Assembly: GCA_032871835.1 (NCBI GenBank)
Contig: CM065295.1
Span: forward strand, 39,616,360-39,680,359
Direction of reading: 5' to 3'
DNA: 64,000 nt
DNA from: Dipteronia dyeriana
Taxonomy: Eukaryota; Streptophyta; Magnoliopsida; Sapindales; Sapindaceae
Of the stretch, positions 46,915 to 58,254 are shown piece by piece. A model generated the notes under the pieces. That model had not been told where the DNA came from. It was given only the letters and a program-made list of their open reading frames with translations, and ran no database searches. The position numbers were made by a program, and so were the translations under genes. Positions within the stretch are counted from its first letter, which is position 1. Every line of letters begins with the position of its first letter.

Positions 46915-47436
46915 ACGACATCCTTTAGCAAAACAAAAGGCTAAATCAACGAGAGATTCATAAAATTAGTTCAAATTTTACAATATAAAATTGTTGTTAT
47001 TATGGCATTATTTTGTTTGAGTTAAAAAGTTACATTTTTTCTTATTAACATAATATTTCCGCATAAGGGTAATTTTGCCATCGATTTCATTTTCATTTCG
47101 ATTCCTTAGTGTGTGTGCGGAATGATTTAACAAGTAAATCTTTTGAGAGTGTATTTTTCTAGCAGAGGTTCTATAAAGTACAGATTTTAACAACAACAAA
47201 AAAAACGTTATGGCCTAGGGTATTCAATTAAAAAAGCATTTTTAAGTTAATAAATATTGTTTGGCAATATGTTAATAAAAGTGCCTTTTTTTTAGCTGTC
47301 ACTATTATTGGTCAAGAATCTGCCCGGATTCGGGATGATAATTTGATCCGTACCCGCGGGAATCCACCCAACTCCGACTTGGGTTTGGCTTGGATAGTAT
47401 TTTTACAATCCGTGGACGGATTTGGGTGTTAATTTT
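46915..47436. other. Non-coding spacer left of the gypsy element
   Basis: AT-rich, then a GC-richer part with CCCGGATTCGGGATGATAA and ACCCGCGGG (47320-47370), probably part of a TIR element split by the gypsy insertion and continuing at 56933. Its other end was not identified. Confidence 0.4.
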
Positions 47437-47830
47437 TGTTGACGGAAAATTTACTCAAGATGAGAAATTTCTGTTAACACCCTCGAGACCACTACCACGA
47501 ACGCAGTGGCCGGGGTCGGTACCGTTGGTTCCCGACCTGTTTAAGAGAGAGACGAGTGGTAATAACAATAAATGGGAGCTGTGTTATTGATATACTGCTT
47601 TAAGATACAAATAACTCTCTTGTTTGCTCACAATCTCTCGGAGGAGTAGGGTGGTGGCAGCTCGGTGCCTGTCGAATAGTGGAGAAGAAGGTGACCATGT
47701 TCTGAAGTCAGAATTTAGGTCTTCCTTCTATGTGTATATCTGTTGTTTATGATTTTCTGTATGTCGCTCGATCTATATCGGTTGTTCTCTTTCTTTTTTC
47801 TTCTATCTCTCCTTCTACCATGCTTGGCTT

Positions 47831-47901
<71 letters not shown>

Positions 47902-48617
47902 CCCAAGTAGGTTTCAGTTGGCGAATACTCTACCGTAATCTTATGAATCCGTTCCCTCGTTATCGGGCGGGATTTGTCATTTGAATTTGAAATTTTTCCG
48001 GATTTGATGATATGGTTGACGAAGATAAGTTTTTTGCCTTATTTGAATTATACTCTTGACGTGCATGTGAACATTTCATAGAAACGATCCCGTGTGCACT
48101 CGTGCCATGAATCTTCATGGAGGTCATCCTGCCAGCTGCCAATCTACCCCGTAGAGCGAGGTGGATCCCTACTCTGGCTCTGTTCTTAGAAGCTTGAGAT
48201 CCCTGACCCTTGTGGGCTTGACATGCACTTGTAGACCCTCCTAGAGGTAGCTGGGGTAGTGTAGATTTAAGCATGATTCTTCCTTTATGTCCAGCAAGAA
48301 CAGCGGGCTTCTAGAGAGGTTGGCGGGCTCCTTTCGAATCTCTCTCAAGCTTGGAGACCTCCCCTGGCATTTACGGGGCGGTTATGAAGCTCGACCTCAG
48401 AGCCAAGGTTCCCCGTTAGATGGCCCGGAGAAGCCCGGGCTCTAATGCACCTGTGGGGGCTCGTCCCAATCGCGTCTGGCTTGTCTTCTGGTATCATAAA
48501 GTCGAACCGGCCTTCCTTGCTCTTGCGGGGTGGCTTTACGGTCTTACCGGGCTTCATGATTGTCGATTGAGGGTGGAAAATTTCTCTTTGACCCCTGGCC
48601 AAATTTCTCTATTAACA
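47437..48617 (-). repeat. 3' LTR of the gypsy element
   Basis: On plus it begins TGTTGACGGAAAATTTACTC and ends TCTCTATTAACA. It contains a (CA)n(TA)n microsatellite at about 47831-47899 that is much shorter in the other LTR. Next to it AGAGGGGACTTC (minus strand) is the likely polypurine tract. Confidence 0.93.
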
Positions 48618-48830
48618 GAAGTCCCCTCTGACTTGAACACTGGTGGTAGAGTTGGGGTTGGAGTCAGATTCCTTGTTTAATTGAAAAAGTTTTTCGCCAT
48701 GAAGATAATTAACGAGAGCGAAATTTTCTCATTAATTACCCAACATTTTGAATTTGAAACTGAGTGTTATTCGAAGAAAAACGGCTGTAATACAGCGATG
48801 ATCTTCTTGATGATATCGCCCATAGACCCC

Positions 48831-48838
48831 TATTTAAG
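48831..48838 (+). promoter_or_regulatory. TATA-like box of the antisense gypsy gene
   Basis: TATTTAAG in the context CCCCTATTTAAGCCC lies about 117 bp upstream of the ATG at 48955 and outside the LTR. The antisense gene therefore appears to have its own promoter. Confidence 0.5.
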
Positions 48839-48954
48839 CCCGGTCTGACCGTTACCTTCTTCATACTTCCTAAAATCTCAAGCTTTCAAATTTCTTCATC
48901 CTCTTTTTCTCTTCTGAAATCTTCCACTTGCTTTCTCACCTCTCTGTCCCATCA

Positions 48955-51561
48955 ATGTCGACTTCCACGGACAGTGTTGATGCCTTGATGGAGGGCTCCA
49001 GGGGTCTTAACCTAGCTCCTCTTAAGCGGGTGCGAGGGATTTTAAGTGATGAGGAATCCTCCCTGCTCCGCCAGCGTCGTCGTTCTAACAGGAATGCTTC
49101 TATCGGTTCTGGCTTTTCGAACCGGCCTGACAATCCTCTGAACCTTGTCGACGAAGACTCTAACGTCGGGGAGAGGTTTGATACAGTTGGGAGGGCTCAA
49201 GTCACAGTGGCGAAGCTTCCCCCATTGATAACCCTTCCTTTTGAACCCAGGGTCATCTCTGACTCTACTGTCGACGCTCATTCGATCGACCGTTTACTGG
49301 ACAAGTATGGTATTCCTGATATCGTTTCTCTGACTGTCCCCTACCGGAACTACGATGTTTTTAGCCTGCCCAAAGGTGTGCTCCATATCCATATCGTGAC
49401 TTTTGAGAGCGGGGTGAGACTCTCTCTTCAACCCACCCTTCGACGGGCTCTCAATGCTCTACAGCTGGCTCCGCTTCAACTGACGCCTGGATTCTAGAGG
49501 TATCTAATCGGCTTCCAGGTATTATGGAGGGAGCAATACGAGCTGAGCGGCGTAACCAGGGAGCCTGGTGCTGAGGAGCTCGCCTTTCTTTTCAGATTGG
49601 TAGCCTGGCAGGAATTCCACGAGGCCAATTCTATGCCAAGGCTAAGAATAGGCTCAATTTTATCATCCCTGGGGCTTCAAAGAAGGACCCCGCTTAGAAG
49701 GAAGAGTGGGTACTGGCAGGAGGAGATTGGGGGAGCTTCGTCTTCGTCGGCGGGCATGAGCTTGAGGTTCCTACGGATTTTAGTGACAAACCCACTTGGG
49801 GTCGGGATTCCTTGCCCGATGAGTCTGAACCCGTGCTGAAGACCATCCTAGCTCGGAACTATTTGAATATGAAGTTTCCGATCGCCGATCCCTTTGATCC
49901 CCATCGAGTAAACAGGTACCTGCGGATATCCGGTGTTACCCCTCATAAGTATCTCGAACTATCTTGCTTTTATTTAATATTGGAGGGTTTAGCTCTGATG
50001 ATCTTGATTCTTTTCTCTAACAGTATTTGTTGTTGCTCCAGCTTCTCGCGAAGCCCGATTCAAAATTGTCCCCGGGGGCTCTCTCGACTGTTCCGAATAA
50101 GGGGGGTCAACAACTAAGGTAGCTGCCCCGTTCGTTCCTCCCCCCTCTCATTCCCAGGTGAAGTCCAAGATGGCTCTTCTGGCATCTCGGGCTGCGAAGG
50201 CTCTAAACCGAGGAGGGTCAGCTTCCCAAGTCGTCAATAAGTCTATTCCTGCCCCTCCTCCAGAAGTTATTGCTCCATATGATGCCCCCGGGTCTCGCTA
50301 CCCCTCTCTGCAGATCCGATTGTATCTCTGGTAGTCGAGGTTCCCGGTGTGCCCGATGCCGATTTTTCTTAGGTGGCCCCTTCTCGTCCCCACCAACAAT
50401 CGAGCTCGGCGGGTCAGGACAAGGTCCTGAAGCAATTTGTCCCATCTTGTCCAGGCAGCTGGCTTTCTAGGATGACCGCGATGCCCGTGGATATCTTGAT
50501 CACCAAAGGGTCCGCCCATTTAGCTGAGGTAATTGTTGCTTTTACTTCTTCATTGATATGCTTGACTTGTCATTTCCTAACCTGATTTTCCTTTGCAGGT
50601 TTTCAAGTTTCAGGTGGCCATGGGGTATCAGGTAGCCTTCCTCCATGATCGAACAGCCAAGGCTGAGGCTGAGGCTGAGGCTGAGGCTGAGGCTGAAGCT
50701 GAGTGAGCCATGGGGTTGCTAGAGCGGGCTCAGACCCTGGTCCAAGAGATGAGCTCTAGCTAACAGGGAATGTAGACGTAGCTAGCTGAGCTTCAATGCA
50801 ATCATGAGAGGTAGAAGCGAGCTTTTGATCAAGAGACTCTCCGGTCGAAGAGGCGGGCTAGCCAGCGGGATGACTGGAGGGGAGAGGCGAAGGCCCTAGA
50901 TGTTGAAAACCAAAACTTACAGGCTCGAGTTACCCAGCTCCAAACCGAAGTGGAAGTCTCTTTTACCGAGGGGTACTTCTATGCCTATTATCAGGTTGTA
51001 GAGGCTCTTCCCCCTCAATTCGATCTCTCTAGTATTGTTGGCTGGGATAGAGCGGAGGTCATGTTACTGGTTGCGGGTTGCGGAGATGTCTCGCCCCAAA
51101 ACTGATGGAGTTGGCTCTTCTGGGAAGGGAGCTGGGAAGAAGTTGGAGGTACTAGATCTGCCTCCTCCTGTTCCAGCCTTTCCATCATCTGGTCAAATTG
51201 AATCCTAGAGGGGGTCTATGACGAGGAGCTAGAAGGAGGCCTCGCGGAAGCCCGAGATCCTCCCGCAGTGCTCTCAGGAATGGGGTCAACTGAATGCGAG
51301 AACGTGCCTGAGTCGGCAACCAGCCTTCTTGATGCAGCTATTCCTTCTGAAGTTTTGGCGGTGATTAATGAAATCGTGGATGAGGATCTTGTTGACCCTG
51401 AGGTAACCGGGGTTGATCCTCAGGAGGTAGCAGAGGTGGTAGATGCTGCTAACCAGGATAAGCCACGACTGGAGAGAGGAGCAGGGGTGAGGTCCATTCT
51501 GTGGAGGAGGAAGCTGAAAGCCTTCAGGAAGAAGAAGGAGCTTGAGTTCTCTTCCATGTGA
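48955..51561 (+). pseudogene. Antisense additional gene of the gypsy element (Transposase_28-like)
   Basis: The ATG at 48955 opens MSTSTDSVDALMEGSRGL. Around 49290-49480 the reading IDRLLDKYGIPDIVSLTVPY, then GVRLSLQPTLRRALNALQLA resembles the plant family Transposase_28 (putative gypsy-type transposon protein). After a TAG at 49495 it continues IGFQVLWREQYELSG. After a frameshift near 49620 it reads FYAKAKNRLNFIIPGASKKD, an in-frame TAG at about 49697, then DWGSFVFVGGHELEVPTD (ending 49940). A coiled-coil part with an (AE)n run from six-base GAGGCT repeats (50658-50702) and VENQNLQARVTQLQTEVEV follows. An acidic C-terminal part ends at 51561. An intron may lie near 49940-50033. Function is unknown in the whole family. 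Confidence 0.75.
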
Positions 51562-52097
51562 TTTATTTTGAATGGCCGTAAAAGGGGGTGGGCTTCCCAT
51601 CTTCAACTGTGTTTGATCTCTTATTATTTTTCCTTTGTTGCCCGGAACCAGGGATTGGACCCCCCTTGCTTGTAGTAGCCTTGTTGAGGGATAGGCTCCC
51701 TTACTTGATAATAAAAGTTTTAATCTCAGACCTAAATCTTTCTCCCATGTACTTGCTTGATCGTCCGGCTTTAATATCGAAGTGTGTTATCTTTGGGAAA
51801 AATTAAGATAAGAAAAACAAATTATTGGCATTGAGCCCCCATACCAATGGAACTCCTAGCTCCACTTCTTCAGCTGACAGTCCCCTTGTTTGATTGTGGG
51901 TTTGTTGTAGTAAGTAACCCCGTATCAAGGAGAGCTAGTAAAATAACAGGAGCATTTAGAGTTTAAGTAAGTCGAGCCCTCCATCCCCGAGCTTCTTTGG
52001 GAGGTTATATCCCCGAGTAGAACATTAAATGGAGAATTGTTTACTCCCTTCTTAGGCTCGGGATCAGGAGGGCTTCCGGGCTTACAAACTCGATTTC

Positions 52098-52480
52098 TTC
52101 TTGGGGGTGGTACCCCAACCAAGGTATCAGGAGCGCTATCTAGCTATTTCCTGATCTGGATGGCAACTATGCTCTTACACTCAGATCCTTCTTGGGGGTG
52201 GTAGCCCGACCAAGGCATCAGGAGCGCTATCTAGCTATTTCCTGGTCTCGAGATCTAGATGGCAACTATTCTCTTACACTCAGATCCTTCTTAGGGGAGG
52301 TCACTTGACCAAGGCATCAGGGGTGATGAGGGGGCTTCATCGATTAATCTCTGGTCACGAGATCTGGATGGCAACTATGCTCTTACACTCAGACCCTTCT
52401 TGGCGGGGGGGTAGTGCCCGGCCGAGGCATCAGAAGCAGCGAGGGGGCTTCCCCGTCTTACCCCTGGTCTTGAGACGATA
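52098..52480 (+). repeat. Four tandem units of about 90-110 bp in the gypsy element
   Basis: Units starting TTCTTGGGGGTGGT at 52098, 52189, 52288 and 52397 share ACCAAGGCATCAGGAGC, CTGGATGGCAACTAT and TCTTACACTCAGA. Units 3 and 4 have a different middle (GAGGGGGCTTC). They lie between the convergent antisense gene and the integrase end. The stretch 51562-52097 has no clear gene. Confidence 0.88.
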
Positions 52481-52642
52481 ATGTCAAAACTTTTCATGTA
52501 GACCCAAATCATTGTAGGACATAGTTGGAGAAGGAGTAAACAAGAAAAACAGGCGAGCTTTACTGATATGGTAGATGGGGTACAATATTGTCAGAAAATA
52601 GAAAGAAGCTAGTTGGAGGTTACCAGCTCCTGAGTCCCCTGT

Positions 52643-53165
52643 TCAAGGGTAGAATTTCCTTAGGTAATCCGCATTCCAAGTATTGTCGATGAGTTGAGCA
52701 TCCATATCCTCAAGCTTGTACGCCCCATTACGAATCACCATTTTTATTAGGTAGGGTCCTTCCCAGTTGGGCCCTAGGACCCCGTCTGACCTTTTCTTGG
52801 TGTTCAACATCACTTTTTGGAGGACCAAATCCCCTTATTTAAAGCTTCGGGTTTTAACCCTCTTGTTGAAGTACCTGGCAATCCTACCTTTGTAGATTGC
52901 TACATTTTCAGCTATTTGATCTTGCTTTTCCTCTAGGAGGTCTAAGCTAGCTCGGAGCTAGTTTTCATTGCTTCCCGGTTCAAATCGTTGGACTCTAAAG
53001 GAGGTCAACTTGTGCTCTATAGGTAGGACTGCTTCAACCTCGAAGGCCAGCGAGTAGAAAGTTTCCCCGGTAGTTGTTCTCTTTGTAGTGCGGTAAACCC
53101 AGAGGACCTCGGGAAGCTCCTCTACCCACATACCTTTCTTTGTACTTCTATGTCAGGCATCACGA
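52643..53165 (-). pseudogene. Gypsy integrase C-terminal part
   Basis: On the minus strand it reads MWVEELPEVLWVYRTTKRTT, ETFYSLAFEVEAVLP, VLQKVMLNTKKRSDG, LGPNWEGPYLI and NADYLRKFYP with a stop at 52643-52645. This is the end of the integrase core and the C-terminal chromatin/DNA-binding part typical of Tat-lineage gypsy. The N-terminal zinc finger and most of the core, with the D,D-35-E residues, are absent, because the frame joins directly to the post-protease segment at about 53165. Confidence 0.85.
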
Positions 53166-53166
53166 G

Positions 53167-53720
53167 TCATTCTGCGGGGCAATCGATGGATCCCGCGTTT
53201 TCCAGGGGTAATGTAGGGATTATCCCATCTTGGATAATCGTCACCGGTGTGAGTTGCTTTGCTAGAATTGCTGGGTTAGCTGACACTACGTAGCATTTCT
53301 TATCTGCTTGCTGATCACCCCGAACCTCTCCCACCTTGTCTCCCACCGGGAACTTCAAGACATTGTGGTAAATAGAAAGGACCCCTTTCAAAGATGACAG
53401 AAATGGCCTCTCTAATATTGCATTGTATGCCGACGGGTGTGCACCACTACGAAGTCAATCATGATATTCTGCTGGAAATATGAGGCTCCAATGACCACTG
53501 GTAGGATTTTTGATCCTACGCGTGTGATGGAGTCCCTGTGAACCCGTATAATGGAGTAGAGCAACTATTGTAGCACCAATGCTTCAAGTTCAGCCTCTCC
53601 AAGGTATCTTTGAATAAAATGTCGACGCTGCTACCTGTGTCGACGAGCACGCAGTGCACCATGAAGTTGGCAATTTGTAATGTAATAACCATGGGATCAT
53701 CATGTGGCTGCACGGTGTTA
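53167..53720 (-). pseudogene. Gypsy protease and post-protease segment
   Basis: MQPHDDPMVITLQIANFMVH leads into CVLVDTGSSVDILF, the aspartic-protease active site DTGSS, near 53620. It continues, shifted in frame, into KGVLSIYHNVLKFPVGD and KVGEVRGDQQADKKCY, the conserved stretch between protease and RT. Here the reading stops matching pol: the next recognisable segment is integrase. RT and RNase H are deleted. Confidence 0.88.
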
Positions 53721-54199
53721 AAGACATCTGCCTCAGTGAAAATGATCTGAGACAGCTATGAGGGGTTGGTCAGTCTCTGGTCGACTTTGAAGATATCCCT
53801 CCCTTCGTCCGTACAAGGGACCTTCCTCGCATGGTTTTTTCTAGAATTGTTGGAGATACCGGCCAGAGTGGGACCTCCGCTGATAGTGTGAATTACCTGA
53901 ATTTGTTGCATCAGGTCCGCCTACTCTCCCTTTCTCTTCTCAGCATGTTCCCAAATATCGGTCTGGACCTCCCTTCCAGTTTGAATGTTCTCCCTAACTT
54001 ATTGTAAGAACTCTATCAAGCATCCTCCCCTTATCAAAGCCTCAATCTGGTTCCACGGGTTGTAGCATTCTGAGGTGTTGTGCCCTACGTCCTCATGAAA
54101 GTCGTAATATTTATAACAATTTCTTTTGTCGACCGAGACTTTTATGGGAGCGGGCTTCTGTAAAAAACCCTTGTCCCGAATAGTGAGGTAGATTATTTC

Positions 54200-55720
54200 T
54201 CAAGATGCATTCAAGGGAGTGTAACGGTCGTATTCCCTCTCATCGCGAGTTATAGGGGCCACTGTCCTAGGAGGTGGTAAAGCTTGAGGAGGAGCCCATT
54301 TATCTGGATACCTTTCTGGTCGGGACTGAGGAAGAGGGAAACCGTATGTTGATTTATTGGGGGGTTTGTTCTGGCTCTTTTGATCTTGCTCGGGTCTGGA
54401 AGCTTCCTTCTTTTATCTTTTTTCAGCTCTCATGTCGTCATGCTCCATCTTGACCTTGAGCTGTTCGTCAATCTCGATTTGTTCCAGAGCCAGATCATAG
54501 GCTTTCTGATAGGTTTCTGGAGGTTTTTTGGCAAAAGATCGGAATAGTTATCCCGCCCATAAGTTTATCCTGAAGTTGGCGAGGGTTTCTCTCTCGGTGA
54601 AGACCTTTCTGGATGACCTCCTTGTGGAACCGCTCGACATAAGCCCGGAGAGTTTCCCCTCTCTCCTGGATCAAGTACAATAGATGAATCGGGTCCTTCA
54701 GTCCGGGCTTAAGCCCTTGGATCTATGAGCAGAAATCAGTTGATAATTTGGTTAAGGAATCTACGCTCCCAGCGGGTAGTTTCCTTAACCAAGTCTTAGC
54801 ATAATCCGTGAGTGTGGTGGGGAACATTCGACACATAGTGGACCTGGTTGTGTTCTGGACCTCCATCTGTTGAATGAAGCTCTCTAAGTGGCTCAACGGA
54901 TCTTCAGTTCCGGAGAACCTGTCAGCTGGAATTTTGAACTTAAGCGGGAGCTCTGCCTCCCGGATCCTTCAGTGAAGGGGGAGTTCATTTCACTTAGAGG
55001 ATCTTCCTTGTCCTCCTTGTACTTCCCCTTCTTCATCATTTGGACCTCTTTCTGTAGCTCTGCCAACTAGTCCCTTAGTCGCTTGCTCTCGGACTTCCTT
55101 GAGTCGATCTCGGATTCTTCACCATCAGATCCCTTTGATGAACTGTTGACCTTTACCCTGTTTTTTCTTTGCAGGGGGCTTGCTCGGGGGCTTTGCTGAC
55201 TTTTTTCATTTCTACCCTGGGCTTCCCTAGTTGAAGTCATTGGGTAGAGGAGCTCTTCCAGTCTCTGGGGAAGGACATCTACCGCGGATTTGACTTGTCT
55301 TGGTTGGTAGCGCGGCAGCGCTTCAGGGACCTGGGGCATGGGCCCTAGCCTATCCCTGATCGAGCTCGGGAGCCCCGCTCTGTTACGAGTTGATTCTCGA
55401 GGGGCTGGTCCCAAGCGATCAAAAGCAGGTTGCCTAGCCCCAGGCCTAATTGATTCCCCATGATTGCAGAGACCCGTTTGTTGGATAGCGATGCTCTCAG
55501 CGAGTAGTCAAAGGCGGACGTTCTCTACAAAGGCCGTTGCTTGTTGGTCAAGCTCGACCTGGCTCCCTAGAGGGGGATTTAGAGCCCGCATAGTAGCTGG
55601 CTGGATGGGAATCTAGCTATGGAGCCCGGATTTTTTCCTTTTCCTCCGAACCTTTCGTGTTGATGTAGCAGAAGGTTGTCCCGAGGTGCCCTACTGCCCT
55701 TGCGAGGAGTGGAGCTTCAT
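54200..55720 (-). pseudogene. Gypsy gag, with stops and frameshifts
   Basis: An ATG at 55720 starts MKLHSSQGQ, and the frame runs through a Ser/Arg-rich region (PMTSTREAQGRNEKSQQSPR) to a TAG at 55067. Further on come EMNSPFTEG (about 54990), then TWLRKLPAGSVDSLTKL (about 54790) and YLIQERGETLRAYVERFHKE (about 54670), the capsid core pattern of Tat/gypsy Gag. Several stops and frame changes break it. Confidence 0.85.
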
Positions 55721-55774
55721 GGTGATTTTGAAATAAAGAACTTTTTAAATGTAAAAAGATGGTAGTGTGAGAGG

Positions 55775-55793
55775 TTTCCCACAGACGGCGCCA
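55775..55793 (-). other. Primer-binding site of the gypsy element
   Basis: The minus strand reads TGGCGCCGTCTGTGGGAAA starting five bases inside the 5' LTR, with the TGGCGCC start common to plant gypsy elements. The exact tRNA is not assigned here. Confidence 0.8.
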
Positions 55794-55798
55794 GAAAG

Positions 55799-56927
55799 TG
55801 TTGACGGGAAATTTACTCAAGATGAAAAATTTCTGTTAACACCCTCGAGACCACTACCACGAAAGTGGTGGCCTGGGTCGGTACCGTTGGTTCCCGACCT
55901 GTTTAAGAGAGAGATGAGTGGTAATAACAATAAATGAGAGCTGTATTATTGATATACTGTTTTAAGATACAAATAACTCTCTTGTTTGCTCACAATCTCT
56001 CGGAGGAGTAGGGTGGTGGCAGCTCGGTGCCTGTCGAATAGTGGAGAAGAAAGTGACCATGTTCTGAAGTCAGAATTTAGGTCTTCCTTCTATGTGTATA
56101 TATGTTGTTTATGATTTTCTATATGTCGCTCGATCTATATCGGTTGTTCTCTTTCTTTTTTCTTCTATCTCTCCTTCTACCATGCTTGGCTTCACATATA
56201 TATATATATCGCCCAAGTAGGTTTCAGTTGGCGAATACTCTACCGTAATCTCATGAATCCGTTTCCTCCTTATCGGACTGGATTTGTCATTTGAATTTGA
56301 ATTGTTTCCGGATTTGATGATATGGTTGACAAAGATAAGTTTGTTGCCTTTTTTGAATTATACTCTTGACGTGCATGTGAACATTTCATAGAAACGATCC
56401 CGTGTGCACTCGTGCCATGAATCTTCATGGAGGTCATCCTGCCAGCTGCCAATCTACCCCGTAGAGCGAGGTGGATCCCTACTCTGGCTCTGTTCTTAAA
56501 AGCTTGAGATCCCTGACCCTTGTGGGCTTGACATGCACTTGTAGACCCTCCTAGAGGTAGCTGGGGTAGTGTAGATTTAAGCATGATTCTTCCTTTATGT
56601 CCAGTAAGGACAGCTTGCTTCTAGAGAGGTTGGCGGGCTCCTTTCGAATCTCTCTCAAGCTTGGAGACCTCCCCTGGCATTTACGGGGCGGTTATGAAGC
56701 TCGACCTCGGAGCCAAGGTTCCCCGTTAGATGGCCTGGAGAAGCTCAGGCTCCAATACACCTGTGGGGGCTCATCCCGGTCTCGTCTGGCTTGTCTTCTG
56801 GTATCATGAAGCCGAACCGGCCTTCCTTGCTCTTGTGGGGTGGCTTTAAGGTCTTACCGGGCTTCATGATTGTCGATTGAGGGTGGAAAATTTCTCTTTA
56901 ACCCCTGACCAAATTTCCCTATTAACA
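55799..56927 (-). repeat. 5' LTR of the gypsy element
   Basis: On plus it begins TGTTGACGGGAAATTTACTC and ends TCCCTATTAACA. Apart from the microsatellite it differs from the left LTR by only a few percent by eye, mostly within the first 170 bases. Confidence 0.93.
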
Positions 56928-57120
56928 ATTTTGAACCTGTAGTGAGTCCTGCACTGAACCCGTTATATTTAAAAAATTAAAACAGGTATTTAATTATTCA
57001 AAACTACGTCATTTTCAGTAATTAATTTTTTTATTCAAAACGACGTAGTTTTAAGTAAACCCCTAAACCACTAAAAAAAACCCTAACAATCTAACATATC
57101 TCCTCTTACTTCACTTTTTA

Positions 57121-58251
57121 GGAGGGTGTATCGGTTCAAGATTTTATTAGACAATTTGGGAAAGTAAACGTCTAATGGTATTGGATTGAGACTTTTTAAC
57201 AAGTTAGATAAGTCTGATGGTAGTCGATCAAGACTTTTAATGATTTTTTTTAAAAGTCCATATTGTCTGTTGGTATTTGATCTAGACTTTTAAGATTTTT
57301 TTTAAAAGTACATATTGTCTTGTGGTATTGGATCTAGACTTTCAAAAGACAGTAAATTGCCTAATGGTATTGGATTGAGATCAAGATTTTTAGGATTTCA
57401 TGACAAAATAGATTTTTCAGACTTTTTTATGATATTTATAAATAACTTAAACTCAAAATTGTCTTGTCATCTCCTTCAACAATTTCTAGATTTTTCTCTC
57501 TCACTCAAAATCATCTTCAGCTTCCTCAACCACCACACCCCCATCAAATTTTCATCATAAATTTTCAGTTTTCTCAACTTCCATACCTCAACAGATCTTC
57601 CATACCCCATCAAATCTTCAGCTTGAACGAGTTGTGATCCACAGATTGGTGATTAGTGATTGGAGATTGGAGATAGGAGGGTGGAATAGTACAACAATTT
57701 TACTTTGCTTTTTTTTAAAAAAAAAAACTTAAATTTCATAGAATAAATGTTATTGAGTAATGATTCCTAATCGTGACATTTTTATTATTGTTCATACTCC
57801 TTTGATAAGTGTAAATAATGATTTATTTATACATAAATTGTAATGACTAGTGTGGATAAAGATATAGTTGTTTTACTAATATATATATAATTATATATAG
57901 TGGTTCTCTAGTAAGGACGTCCTCAAATTATAAGTTAAGGGTGTTCAATCGCAACTATACATTCAGTTGTGGACATTTGTTAATATATGGAGAAAATTGA
58001 ATACTACAATCGACTCTTAAAAATCCATATTTATAAAAGTCCAAAAAGTCTTAAAATAAAGTCAAGATAATCATAATAGTCTATACATAAAGTCCAAAGA
58101 CTTTTTCAGAATTCTAAAAGTCTAATTCATATAATCATAATAATCCTAAAAGTATAATCCTGATTATCCTAATAATTCTAATAGTCTTGCAAATCTATAA
58201 AATCCTTACACCCTAAATTGCCCATTAAAATCCCAATCCAATACACCCCCC
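57121..58251. mobile_element. PIF/Harbinger-like MITE (1131 bp, TTA TSD)
   Basis: TTA at 57118-57120 and 58252-58254. The ends GGAGGGTGTATCGGTTCAAG and, inverted, GGGGGGTGTATTGGATTGGG extend into ATTTTATTAGACAATTT against ATTTTAATGGGCAATTT. Both arms carry repeats of GGTATTGGATTGAGACTTT or its complement. No coding capacity. Confidence 0.8.
57165..57385 (+). repeat. Four to five diverged GGTATTGGATC-AGACTTTT units in the MITE
   Basis: Units of about 50-55 bp each begin near AATGGTATTGGATTGAGAC or a variant and end in TTTTTTTAAAAGTCCATATT-like sequence. Confidence 0.7.
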
Positions 58252-58254
58252 TTA

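Larger units (their letters stand above)
47437..56927 (-). mobile_element. Complete Ty3/gypsy insertion (Tat/Grande-like), partly deleted pol
   Basis: ATTTT flanks it exactly (47432-47436 and 56928-56932), a 5-bp TSD. LTRs of 1181 and 1129 bp (TGTTGAC..TATTAACA) are highly similar; most of the length difference is a (CA)n(TA)n expansion in the left one. The element reads on the minus strand: 5' LTR on the right, primer-binding site TGGCGCCGTCTGTGGGAAA (55775-55793), gag, protease, remnants of pol, integrase C-terminus, then an antisense additional gene, polypurine tract and 3' LTR. RT, RNase H and the integrase core are missing. A Transposase_28-type antisense gene downstream of pol is a known trait of Grande-type Tat elements. 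Confidence 0.95.

Noticed and set aside
47715..47984. Poly(Ile-Tyr) reading frames
   Set aside because: Translation of the (TA)n microsatellite in the LTR.
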